A DNA stretch of 12,004 nt from Candidatus Uhrbacteria bacterium (lineage in GTDB: Bacteria; Patescibacteriota; Patescibacteriia; UBA9934; GWF2-40-263), in NCBI GenBank assembly GCA_018700535.1, contig JABITQ010000022.1:1-12004 (forward strand). The letters are read 5' to 3'. Shown here one piece after another: positions 1-6,463 of this stretch; positions within the stretch are counted from its first letter, which is position 1; each line of letters opens with the position of its first letter. A program made the position numbers and the translations under genes. Under the pieces are notes generated by a model that saw only the letters and a list, made by a program, of their open reading frames with translations, was not told where the DNA came from and did not search any database.

Positions 1-260
1 AATGGACCTGGCCAATATTTATCTGCTAAGCGACGCATTAATTGAGACATATACCCAACAGAGTTAGCCATCTCAACGTTTCCAGCAATAATAGGCAGAG
101 TCTCGGGAACACGACCTTTTATCAAACAAACTCTCTCTACCGCCTCGTCATTTGTTGCATCAGCCGCTAATCCATAAGCAGTCTCTGTGGGAAACACAAC
201 CACTCCCCCATTTTTGAGAATCTCAATCGCTTCTTTGATCTGATCATCGCTCACTTTCAT
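1..260 (-). CDS. tsaC: L-threonylcarbamoyladenylate synthase (TsaC/Sua5/YrdC), 5' part only
   Basis: The minus-strand frame from the ATG at 260 is open to the left edge (86 codons seen; the C-terminus lies outside). The family makes threonylcarbamoyl-AMP from threonine, bicarbonate and ATP, the first step of the t6A37 modification of ANN-decoding tRNAs, in the cytoplasm. Seen in the translation: the family signature PTETAYGL at residues 24-31, a KGR at 48-50 matching the basic KxR substrate-binding motif, and WPGP at 83-86, matching the WPGPLT motif. The loop after KGR reads VPETLP where the family usually has a short P-x-x-x-PL, a small deviation. The start lies 8 bp after the epimerase stop, so it is probably the last gene of a prfB-epimerase-tsaC transcript. 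No strong Shine-Dalgarno is visible. It cannot be told whether this is the short TsaC form or the longer Sua5 form. Confidence 0.88.
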   Translation of the reverse strand, partial: MKVSDDQIKEAIEILKNGGVVVFPTETAYGLAADATNDEAVERVCLIKGRVPETLPIIAGNVEMANSVGYMSQLMRRLADKYWPGP

Positions 261-268
261 AGCAAAAC

Positions 269-1204
269 CTACTTACGCTTTTCAAACCAACGTACAGTTT
301 TTTCTAAACCTTTCTCAAGTCCCACCTTAGGTTCCCAACCAAGAACTTTCTTTGCCTTCGAGCTATTCAACACAGAACGCATCACCTCTCCAGATGGAGC
401 AGGAGATTTTTCAACCTTAATTTTGTACCCTGTAATCTTTTTAATTTTCTTGAACAAGTTATTGATATTTGTCTCCTTACCAGTTCCAATGTTAAATTCA
501 CCGACAACATTTTTTCGCATTGCCAACATGTTTGCACGAACAACATCTCCAACAAAAACAAAATCTCGGGTTTGTTTACCTGTTCCACTTATCGCCAAAT
601 CGTCACCCCTCAACATCCCTTCAGCAAAAATTGAAACAACACCGGCCTCACCCTTTGAATTCTGTCGTGGCCCGTACACATTTGAATATCGCAAAGCAAC
701 ATAAGGAACACCATGAACCTGATAAGCAAAGTTCAAATACATCTCCCCTGAACGTTTTGAAATACCATACGGAGAGATCGGACCTGGTGGCGTCTTTTCT
801 GAATACGGAATCTTTGCTCCGTCTGGGTACATTGCTCCACCTGAAGATGAGAAAATAATCTTCTTAACCCCAATCTCCCCAGCCAAGTGAGCAAGCGTGA
901 GCGTTCCCATAATATTAACGCGTGCATCAGCTGGTGGATCAATCACACTCTGGCGCAAGTTGATCTGTGCAGCGAGATGAAATACAACGTCTGGTTTGAT
1001 ACGCCTGAGAAATTTTGGAAATGCCGGATTCAAAATCGACATCTTTGTAAAGTGTGCATTGGGATTGATGTTTTTCTTTTGCCCTGAAGACATGTCATCA
1101 ATCACATAAACCTTAATACGTCGACGAATCAACGCATCAACAATGTGCGAGCCAATAAACCCAGCCCCTCCTGTTACCAACGCTGTCTTATATTTTTTTG
1201 CCAT
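269..1204 (-). CDS. NAD-dependent sugar-nucleotide epimerase (GalE-like, extended SDR family)
   Basis: A 311-residue protein, starting at the ATG at 1204 (MAKKYKTALVTGG). The same frame stays open upstream into prfB, but the extra residues would precede the Rossmann fold and overlap the prfB C-terminus, so this start is preferred; an ATG at 1219 is the alternative. Visible motifs: NAD-binding TGGAGFIG at 11-18, the Ser-rich catalytic strand IIFSSSG near 117-122, catalytic YxxxK as Y146-GIS-K150, the SNVYGPRQ segment near 174-181 and the RDFVFVGDVV segment near 213-222. Family knowledge: such enzymes interconvert UDP-glucose/UDP-galactose or related UDP/dTDP-sugars for surface glycans. The sequence alone does not fix the substrate, so no symbol is given. 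The ATG lies 4 bp after the prfB stop, suggesting co-transcription and perhaps translational coupling. Confidence 0.9.
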   Translation of the reverse strand: MAKKYKTALVTGGAGFIGSHIVDALIRRRIKVYVIDDMSSGQKKNINPNAHFTKMSILNPAFPKFLRRIKPDVVFHLAAQINLRQSVIDPPADARVNIMGTLTLAHLAGEIGVKKIIFSSSGGAMYPDGAKIPYSEKTPPGPISPYGISKRSGEMYLNFAYQVHGVPYVALRYSNVYGPRQNSKGEAGVVSIFAEGMLRGDDLAISGTGKQTRDFVFVGDVVRANMLAMRKNVVGEFNIGTGKETNINNLFKKIKKITGYKIKVEKSPAPSGEVMRSVLNSSKAKKVLGWEPKVGLEKGLEKTVRWFEKRK

Positions 1205-1208
1205 ATGA

Positions 1209-2337
1209 TTAGTCGTCATCACGATTAGCTTCTTCAAAACGATCTGAGTCACCAAGCTCCTTGCGCAAGTTCGCTTCCATAAACCCTTCCAGATCTCCAT
1301 CGAGCACACCTTGCGTGTCTGATGTTTCAAATTTTGATCGATGATCTTTTACAAGTTTATACGGATGCAATACATACGATCGAATCTGATTCCCCCACTC
1401 GGCGGATTGATAATCACCGCGCAAAGCTTGTTTTTCTTTCTGCTTCTCTTCTAATTGAATTTGATGCAGCTTTGATTTCAGAATCTTCATCGCCGTATCT
1501 TTGTTTTGCGTCTGAGATCGCTCATTCTGACACGAGACTGAAATCTTTGTGGGCAAGTGAACGATTCGTACAGCAGAGTAAGTTGTATTCACACTCTGCC
1601 CACCCTTACCACTTGATAAGAATGTATCGATCCGCAAATCCTTAGGATCAAGCTCGACTTCGACTGCATCATCTAACTCAGGAATCACCTCAACAAGTGC
1701 AAACGTTGTATGCCGCATCTTCTCTGCATCAAACGGTGAGATGCGCACTAAGCGATGAACACCTGCCTCAGACTTAAAGTACCCATAAGCCCAACGCCCA
1801 GTCACCTGAAACGTCACGCTCTTCAACCCAACGTCTTCTGCCCTAGATTCATTCAGCACTCTTACGTCCCACTCTTTCTCCTCAGCAAAGCGCACAAACA
1901 TCCGCATTAACATCGCTGTCCAATCCTGCGCCTCAGTTCCACCCGAACCCGCATGAATAGAAATAATCGCAGGGTCTTTGTCGTAATCTCCTGAAAATAG
2001 CGTCGCGAACTCCATCTTAATAAATCGCTTATCAAGCTCTTTAAGCTTGCTTTGCAATTCGTCGTGCAAAGAATCATCCCCCTCACTCATCTCGATAAGC
2101 TCTACAAGATCTTGCACCTCACCTTGAAATCCCTCCCAGGTGTCAATTTCTTTCCTAAGATCTGCAGCTTGCTTACTTACACGTTGAGCATGTGTTTGAT
2201 CATTCCAAAAATCTGATCCTCCCATCTCCACATCCAACGTCTTTAGCTGAGTCTTTACCGCATCAAGGTCAAAGTAACCCCCAGGTGGCAACAGCCTTCT
2301 CCTGGAGGACTCGAGTTTTCTTGAGTAATAGTTTCAT
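1209..2337 (-). CDS. prfB: Peptide chain release factor 2 (RF2), expressed through a programmed +1 frameshift
   Basis: RF2 recognises UAA and UGA in the ribosomal A site and triggers peptide release. The main frame holds the SPF codon-recognition tripeptide (VRISPFD) and the catalytic GGQ loop (SSGKGGQSVN). An open frame exists only from a TTG at 2291, but the real start is probably the ATG at 2337. From there 22 codons (MKLLLKKTRVLQEK...WGLL) lead to an in-frame TGA at 2271-2269 inside a classic prfB slippery site; a +1 shift at CTT joins it to DLDAVKTQ. The product would be 375 residues, with SPF at 200-202 and GGQ at 245-247. E. coli RF2 has them at 205-207 and 250-252, which supports the upstream start. 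A stop lies two codons before the ATG and no good Shine-Dalgarno is visible. The C-terminus extends about 14 charged residues beyond the E. coli end. Confidence 0.95.
2269..2283 (-). promoter_or_regulatory. prfB: prfB autoregulatory +1 frameshift site
   Basis: Read on the minus strand in the frame of the ATG at 2337 the codons are TGG GGG TTA CTT TGA, followed by C. This matches the known bacterial arrangement AGG GGG TAT CTT TGA C: an internal Shine-Dalgarno-like G-run, three bases of spacing, a CTT slippery codon, a UGA stop and a 3' C. In the known mechanism, low RF2 makes the ribosome pause at UGA and slip +1 to make RF2, while high RF2 terminates translation there. The only departures are TGG for AGG and TTA for TAT, and the spacing is conserved. 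Confidence 0.93.
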
Positions 2338-2359
2338 AAGTGGCTATTAAGAGTAGAGG

Positions 2360-2385
2360 AGTAGTTATGTAGTGAAGTAGTGAAG
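2360..2385 (+). repeat. Left arm of inverted repeat flanking the four-helix-bundle gene
   Basis: The plus strand here is built from GTAGTGAA-like units of about 8 bp. It matches the reverse complement of 2778-2802 with roughly one mismatch and one single-base indel. The arm lies just after the 3' end of the four-helix-bundle gene and about 22 bp upstream of the prfB ATG. Less regular GAGTAG units continue outward to about 2351. Confidence 0.8.
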
Positions 2386-2395
2386 GGAGAGGAAG

Positions 2396-2761
2396 TTATC
2401 TTTGTAATTTTCTGATTGAACCAATCAATCCTTTAATCAATCTTTGAGTGTCTCCTGCAAGTCTTTTGCAGAGCAGGTAATCTTCTTCTTGAAGATACTT
2501 CACATCAACAGAAATTAACAACTGATCTTGCAGCTCATATAATGAACCCATTGAAATATCGTAGAAACGCACCTTGTCAGCCATTCCTCTGCGACCGAAA
2601 CCTTCGGCAATGTTTGCAGTAATCGAAGCGGCAGATCGTCGCATTTGTGAAATCAATCCAAACCTTTCAAGATCAGGAAAAGAATTTGTTACTCGATAAA
2701 TTTCGAGAACTAACTCATGTCCTTTTTGCCAAGCTATTAAATCCGTAAACTCTCGAATCAT
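2396..2761 (-). CDS. Four-helix-bundle protein (S23 / 23S rRNA intervening-sequence family)
   Basis: A 121-residue protein with the full family pattern: the FTDLIAWQKGHEL opening (residues 5-17), a Y..T..FP..E.FGL segment (22-36), SQMRRSAASITANIAEG (38-54), GFGRRG (54-59), then MGSLYELQDQLL (71-82). Proteins of this family are encoded within 23S rRNA intervening sequences in Leptospira and others, and as stand-alone genes in many Bacteroidota and CPR genomes. They are small all-helical oligomers related to the Avd protein of diversity-generating retroelements; their function is unknown. The ATG at 2761 is preceded by a G-rich AAGGGGGG ribosome-binding site, one of the two strongest in the window. 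The gene lies in the same orientation as its neighbours, between the arms of an inverted repeat, which suggests it moves as a small cassette. No rRNA sequence is present around it. Confidence 0.93.
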   Translation of the reverse strand: MIREFTDLIAWQKGHELVLEIYRVTNSFPDLERFGLISQMRRSAASITANIAEGFGRRGMADKVRFYDISMGSLYELQDQLLISVDVKYLQEEDYLLCKRLAGDTQRLIKGLIGSIRKLQR

Positions 2762-2777
2762 AATCCCCCCTTTTCTA

Positions 2778-2802
2778 CTTCACTACTTACTACATCACTA
2801 CT
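2778..2802 (-). repeat. Right arm of inverted repeat flanking the four-helix-bundle gene
   Basis: On the minus strand this reads as GTAGTGAT, GTAGTAA, GTAGTGAA units and then continues into GTAGAAAA and the G-rich ribosome-binding site of the four-helix-bundle gene. It is the inverted partner of 2360-2385. Confidence 0.8.
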
Positions 2803-3134
2803 TACAATTTCAACTGCTTTGCAAAGCTTCCTAAGAACGGCATTTCCCACATTCTTCCGTGAAGCGCATTGATCACACCTAGGATCATTAAGATAATGAG
2901 AGCAATCGTCCCAAGCATCCAAACGATCTGACCAAGGACAGGAATCACATTCCCGATCCAAAGTGCCATCCAAGCGATCAATAATACGAGCCCTTGTTTG
3001 CCGTGATGCATCGCAAATACGGAGTCTCTCTTTAAAATTAATGGAACAACGCAGAGCACACCAAGGTATCCAATGGCGGCAATAAACCGGTCGTCTGGCA
3101 GATCAACCTGTTCGGGGATAGAGTCTTTATTCAT
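2802..3134 (-). CDS. Small DUF4870/Tic20-like membrane protein
   Basis: A 110-residue protein from the ATG at 3134; a GTG at 3155 would add seven residues but overlaps the terminator region. Three hydrophobic segments are visible near residues 17-34, 48-66 and 68-90. Between the first two lies the charged stretch KRDSVFAMHHGKQG (35-48), which resembles the xxxHHxKQ/A signature of DUF4870 proteins. The N-terminus is polar and acidic and the C-terminus is short and basic, ending LKL. The family is common in CPR and other bacteria and its function is unknown; a Tic20-like fold has been proposed for related proteins. It lies downstream of groEL across a bidirectional terminator, so it probably has its own promoter, although no convincing hexamers were found. 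Its TAA stop touches the right inverted-repeat arm. Confidence 0.75.
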   Translation of the reverse strand: MNKDSIPEQVDLPDDRFIAAIGYLGVLCVVPLILKRDSVFAMHHGKQGLVLLIAWMALWIGNVIPVLGQIVWMLGTIALIILMILGVINALHGRMWEMPFLGSFAKQLKL

Positions 3135-3156
3135 ATGTACAAGATATGGTAACACA

Positions 3157-3178
3157 AAAACAGGATCATTTGATCCTG
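3157..3178. terminator. Bidirectional rho-independent terminator after groEL
   Basis: An AACAGGATC / GATCCTGTT stem with a four-base ATTT loop is flanked by A-runs on one side and T-runs on the other. On the minus strand it lies about 10 bp after the groEL stop and is followed by TTTTT. It should end the groESL transcript. Confidence 0.88.
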
Positions 3179-3188
3179 TTTTTTAAAT

Positions 3189-4814
3189 CTACATCATTCC
3201 CATTCCACCCGGCATTCCCGCAGGTGCTGCAGGAGCATCGTCCTTCTTTGGCAAGTCTGTAATTGCTGCTTCTGTTGTAATAATCATGATCGCAATCGAT
3301 GCGGCATTTTGAAGCGCAGACCGCGTTACCTTTGCTGGGTCGATCACACCTTCAACGAGCAGATCCTCGTAAGCATCTTTTGCAGCGTTATAACCAAACC
3401 CTCCCTCACCAGCACGTACACGCTCCGCCACAACAGCCCCTTCCTTTCCAGCATTCTGCGCGATCATTCGGAGAGGCTCCTCAAGTGAACGACGAAGAAT
3501 GTCGATACCCACCTGTTCCTCACCCCCAAGCGATACGGCATCCAAAGCTTTAGCAGCACGCACAAGTGCCACGCCACCACCAGGAACAATCCCTTCCTCT
3601 ACTGCCGCCTTTGTTGCAGCAACAGCATCTTCAATACGATGTTTTTTCTCTTTCATCTCTGTCTCTGTTGCCGCACCAACCTTGATAACACCAACACCTC
3701 CAGAAAGTTTTGCTACGCGCTCAACAAGTTTCTCTTTCTCATAGTCAGACTTGGTTGCTTCAATTTGCACTCGAATCTGCTTCACACGTTCTTCGATAGC
3801 AGCTTTGTCACCACGCCCTTCAACGATTGTTGTGTTGTCTTTATCTGAAACAATTTTGCGTGCCTTACCAAGATCAACCAACTCTACCGACTCAAGCTTG
3901 AGACCAACCTCTTCTGAAATCACCTTTCCTCCTGTAAGGATGGCGATATCTTCCATCATTGCTTTGCGACGATCTCCAAAACCAGGAGCTGTGATCGCAA
4001 GCGCATTGAACGCTCCACGCATCTTGTTCACAACCAACGTTGCAAGCGCTTCACCATCAATATCCTCACAAATAATCACCAACTCTTTCTTTCCTGTTGT
4101 CGCCACCTTCTCAAGAATCGGAAGAATATCCTGAATCGAACTGATTTTCTTGTCAGTTAACAAGATATACGCATCACGATACTCAGCCTCCATTCGGTCT
4201 GAATCTGTAATCATGTATGGAGAGACGTACCCTTTTGCAAACTGCATTCCTTCTACCACCTCAACCTCCACACCAAACGACTGAGACTCTTCAACGGTGA
4301 TCACACCGTTGTTTCCAACCTTGTTCATTGCCTCAGCAATCATTCCACCAATCTCCTTGTCATTTGCTGAAATAGACGCAATCTTTTCAATCTCATCTCC
4401 TTTGATCGGTGTTGCAAACTTTTTGATCTCTGCAACAAGCGCTTCAACACCCTGCTCAATCCCTCGACGCAATGACTGTGGATTTGTTCCAGCGGTCACA
4501 TTACGAAGTCCTTCGTGGATCATGGCTTGCGCAAGAACTGTCGCTGTTGTTGTTCCGTCACCCGCAACATCATTCGTTTTACTAGCAACCTCTTTTACAA
4601 GCTCTGCTCCCAAGTTTTCAAATTTGTCCTCAAGCTCAATCTCCTTTGCAACAGTTACACCGTCCTTCGTAACCATTGGTGCGCCATATCCTCTGTCGAG
4701 AATAACGTTACGCCCCTTTGGCCCAAGTGTTACTTTTACAGCGTTGGCAAGCTTGTCTACACCGCGCTTAAGCGCCGCACGAGAATCTTCACTAAATGCA
4801 ATTTGCTTTGCCAT
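3189..4814 (-). CDS. groL: Chaperonin GroEL (Hsp60, 60 kDa subunit)
   Basis: A 541-residue protein from the ATG at 4814 (MAKQIAFSEDSR); the TTG four codons upstream lies within the groES end and is not the start. GroEL forms a double heptameric ring that folds proteins in the cytoplasm with GroES and ATP. Seen: TLGPKGRNV (29-37) with the nucleotide-binding GPKG, KDGVTVAKEI (50-59), the DVAGDGTTTATVLA ATPase motif with D86 (equivalent to E. coli D87), the VPGGGVALVRA segment in the equatorial domain, and a GGM-type tail ending GMPGGMGMM. Length is normal for the family (about 540-550). It starts 1 bp after the groES stop, a classic groESL operon. No good Shine-Dalgarno precedes it, so coupling to groES translation is likely. 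Nothing appears degraded. Confidence 0.99.
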   Translation of the reverse strand: MAKQIAFSEDSRAALKRGVDKLANAVKVTLGPKGRNVILDRGYGAPMVTKDGVTVAKEIELEDKFENLGAELVKEVASKTNDVAGDGTTTATVLAQAMIHEGLRNVTAGTNPQSLRRGIEQGVEALVAEIKKFATPIKGDEIEKIASISANDKEIGGMIAEAMNKVGNNGVITVEESQSFGVEVEVVEGMQFAKGYVSPYMITDSDRMEAEYRDAYILLTDKKISSIQDILPILEKVATTGKKELVIICEDIDGEALATLVVNKMRGAFNALAITAPGFGDRRKAMMEDIAILTGGKVISEEVGLKLESVELVDLGKARKIVSDKDNTTIVEGRGDKAAIEERVKQIRVQIEATKSDYEKEKLVERVAKLSGGVGVIKVGAATETEMKEKKHRIEDAVAATKAAVEEGIVPGGGVALVRAAKALDAVSLGGEEQVGIDILRRSLEEPLRMIAQNAGKEGAVVAERVRAGEGGFGYNAAKDAYEDLLVEGVIDPAKVTRSALQNAASIAIMIITTEAAITDLPKKDDAPAAPAGMPGGMGMM

Positions 4815-4815
4815 A

Positions 4816-5109
4816 CTAATTTTCAATTACTGCCATCACGTCATCAAAGCGGATCATCAGCAAGTCTTGCCCATCAACCTTTACTTCATCTGGCGCATAT
4901 TTTTTAAACAACACTGTTTGTCCGATCAAAACACTCACTTCAGATCGTCCGCCATTCTCAAGCTGCTTTCCTGGACCAACCGCAATCACCTCTCCGCGCT
5001 CAGGGCGCTCTTTATCAATCGTATCAGGAATAATAATCCCTGCAGCAGACGTTTCCTCCTTTGAAACTGCCTTGACCAAAATATGGTCGGATACTGGTTT
5101 TAGTTTCAT
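4816..5109 (-). CDS. groS: Co-chaperonin GroES (Hsp10)
   Basis: A 97-residue protein of typical length. It caps the GroEL ring as a heptamer. Visible: the N-terminal KPVSDHILVKAV strand, the mobile loop SKEETSAAGIIIPDT (16-30) whose hydrophobic III tip contacts GroEL, the ERGEVIAVGPGK roof segment, and the GQTVLFKKYAPDEVKVDG barrel strand. It is first in the groESL operon. The upstream region carries a plausible sigma-70 promoter and a TGACA-N5-TGTCA palindrome instead of the CIRCE element (TTAGCACTC-N9-GAGTGCTAA) that normally marks HrcA-controlled groE operons. No Shine-Dalgarno is visible before the ATG. Confidence 0.98.
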   Translation of the reverse strand: MKLKPVSDHILVKAVSKEETSAAGIIIPDTIDKERPERGEVIAVGPGKQLENGGRSEVSVLIGQTVLFKKYAPDEVKVDGQDLLMIRFDDVMAVIEN

Positions 5110-5140
5110 AGCAAGCTTTGTTTATTGAAAAAAATCACGC

Positions 5141-5155
5141 TGACAAATTGTGTCA
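5141..5155. promoter_or_regulatory. TGACA-N5-TGTCA palindrome in the groES leader
   Basis: A perfect 5-bp inverted repeat with a 5-base centre lies just downstream of the predicted groES start point, where the CIRCE operator usually lies. On the minus strand flanking CGC/GCG can extend the stem across a two-base bulge, and TGATTTTTTT follows. It could therefore be a DNA operator, a leader hairpin, or a weak terminator for the upstream ligase transcript. Confidence 0.4.
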
Positions 5156-5163
5156 ACGCGGTC

Positions 5164-5192
5164 ATTGTGTCTATTTGAAAGGCGCCTGTCAA
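5164..5192 (-). promoter_or_regulatory. Probable sigma-70 promoter of groESL
   Basis: On the minus strand there is a perfect TTGACA (5192-5187), a 17-bp spacer and CACAAT (5169-5164; 4 of 6 to TATAAT). This predicts a start near 5157 and a leader of about 48 nt before groES. The -35 box overlaps the TGA stop of the upstream ligase gene. The -10 is imperfect, so confidence is moderate. Confidence 0.55.
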
Positions 5193-6463
5193 GAAGCGTC
5201 ATTCCATCTTGCAACCACCCCAAAAACGAGTGCCATTAGCACTAATCCTGGCCAGAGCGACCAAAGGTAGTGGTCAAAAAAACCAATAGTTAAAATAGAT
5301 AACCCAATCGACACACCAAAGATTCGTGTTGCAATCTTCTTGTGCGTGACAATGGGTTTGAAGAGTAGATACAAAAACCGAAGTGCAACAAGAAGCCCCG
5401 CGAGTCCGAGCTCAGCAGTTAGCAGAAGCCCTGCATTATGAACAGGCTGGTAAGCCCAAACATCTCGACCTGAATCAATCTGACTAAGCGCGAATGTGTA
5501 CACCCCCGGCCCCACACCCAACAACGTTGATGAAAAAAATACTTTATTAAACTCTCCATACTGGCTCGTGCGCTCCTCAATTGAAATCGCCTCCACACGC
5601 AAATCGGGATTAAACCGCGCAAGCACAGCGGAATGGAAGACACCAAGTGTAATGAGCAATGTAAGCAACCCAAGTGTTGCAAGTGGGATCGCACGCGAAG
5701 GCGGAGTCTTTCTTGCAAGAAGCATCTGAGCAACCAGAGCGACTCCAGCAAACACCATCGCAAGCCATGCTCCGCGTGAGAACGTTAAGACTAATGCGAT
5801 AGAGAGAATGACCGTAGGGATCGCTAAAGCAATCGTGTGACTACGCGATTGTATGAATCGCGAAAGCCAAGCAAGTAAAAGCAGTCCGACAACCAAAAAT
5901 CCACCAAAGATATTTGGATGAGGAAAACTTCCATAAGCACGCATCATCCTGCCTGCACCATTCTCAATGACAGAAACCCCAGCCACACTCGCATCTTTTG
6001 CGGCAAGACCAAGAACTGTTGACGCACCACTTGAACCGACAAGCACTTGATACACACCGAGCACAGCAGGAACAAGCAGACCTCCGACAAACGCCAAAAC
6101 GAGACGCTTTAGGTTTGTATGCGCATCAAGAATCAATGAGAAGAACAACGTCGCTGAAAGCAGATGAATCATGTGAAACCAGGCGATCGTTGTCACCGAC
6201 GTAAAACTAATCGAGAAGAACCCCACAGCAAGAACGACATAGAGCGCCTGCAAAATCTTTCTAGCTCTATCAGAATAATCTAACTTGCCACGCAACACAT
6301 AAGCAATCGCAATCAAAACCTCTGTTGCGTAAATCGCAAGCACACCATACTCACTCGGCTCACCTCCGATAAGTAACGTGTCAAAAATAATCCTTGTCTG
6401 CCAGGGCAAGAGAAAGATTGCGAGATAAAGAGCGTATTGTGAAAACGTATTACGTCTTGTCAT
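5189..6463 (-). CDS. O-antigen ligase / Wzy polymerase-like membrane protein
   Basis: A 424-residue polytopic protein with about ten or more hydrophobic segments starting at residue 9. The Wzy_C/O-antigen ligase pattern is clear: an arginine-containing loop RMMRAYGSFPHPN (172-184) before a membrane helix, TFSRGAW (227-233), a large external loop from about 280 to 345, GVGPGVY (316-322), PVHNAGLLLTAELG (340-353) and FFDHYLWSLWPG (395-406). Family members transfer or polymerise undecaprenyl-linked glycans at the outer face of the cytoplasmic membrane; in CPR bacteria the acceptor is unknown and glycosylation of surface proteins is possible. The ATG overlaps the stop of the upstream nucleotidyltransferase-like gene as ATGA, so the pair is translationally coupled. 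It ends in TGA. Ligase and polymerase cannot be separated by sequence. Confidence 0.85.
   Translation of the reverse strand: MTRRNTFSQYALYLAIFLLPWQTRIIFDTLLIGGEPSEYGVLAIYATEVLIAIAYVLRGKLDYSDRARKILQALYVVLAVGFFSISFTSVTTIAWFHMIHLLSATLFFSLILDAHTNLKRLVLAFVGGLLVPAVLGVYQVLVGSSGASTVLGLAAKDASVAGVSVIENGAGRMMRAYGSFPHPNIFGGFLVVGLLLLAWLSRFIQSRSHTIALAIPTVILSIALVLTFSRGAWLAMVFAGVALVAQMLLARKTPPSRAIPLATLGLLTLLITLGVFHSAVLARFNPDLRVEAISIEERTSQYGEFNKVFFSSTLLGVGPGVYTFALSQIDSGRDVWAYQPVHNAGLLLTAELGLAGLLVALRFLYLLFKPIVTHKKIATRIFGVSIGLSILTIGFFDHYLWSLWPGLVLMALVFGVVARWNDAS

Larger units (their letters stand above)
2352..2806. mobile_element. Putative non-autonomous cassette: inverted repeats plus four-helix-bundle gene
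   Basis: The two repeat arms (2360-2385 and 2778-2802) are inverted and enclose exactly one gene with its own strong ribosome-binding site. The unit fills the space between the stop codon of the DUF4870-like gene, whose TAA at 2804-2802 lies in the outer edge of the right arm, and the prfB leader. No transposase is encoded and no clear target-site duplication is seen. Treating it as mobile is an inference from the architecture; an alternative is a local repeat expansion or a structured-RNA unit. Confidence 0.45.

Noticed and set aside
2269..2291. prfB as a pseudogene or sequencing frameshift
   Set aside because: The stop and shift fall exactly at the known programmed site with conserved spacing, and the rest of RF2 is intact.
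2352..2806. CRISPR array or 23S rRNA intervening sequence
   Set aside because: The repeats are two inverted arms without regularly spaced unique spacers, and no rRNA sequence lies nearby.
2340..2815. Target-site duplication around the four-helix-bundle cassette
   Set aside because: I compared the sequences just outside both arms and found no convincing short direct repeat.
2758..2973. Minus-strand 71-codon ORF upstream of the four-helix-bundle gene
   Set aside because: It overlaps the DUF4870-like gene and the repeat arm and has no domain or ribosome-binding site; a shadow frame.
4297..5064. A long plus-strand open frame of 255 codons antisense to groEL/groES
   Set aside because: It lies over two fully convincing genes, its translation is Ser/Ile/Thr-rich without domains, and no promoter or ribosome-binding site supports it.
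5110..5188. CIRCE/HrcA operator upstream of groES
   Set aside because: Neither TTAGCACTC nor GAGTGCTAA half-site occurs; the palindrome present has a different sequence and spacing.
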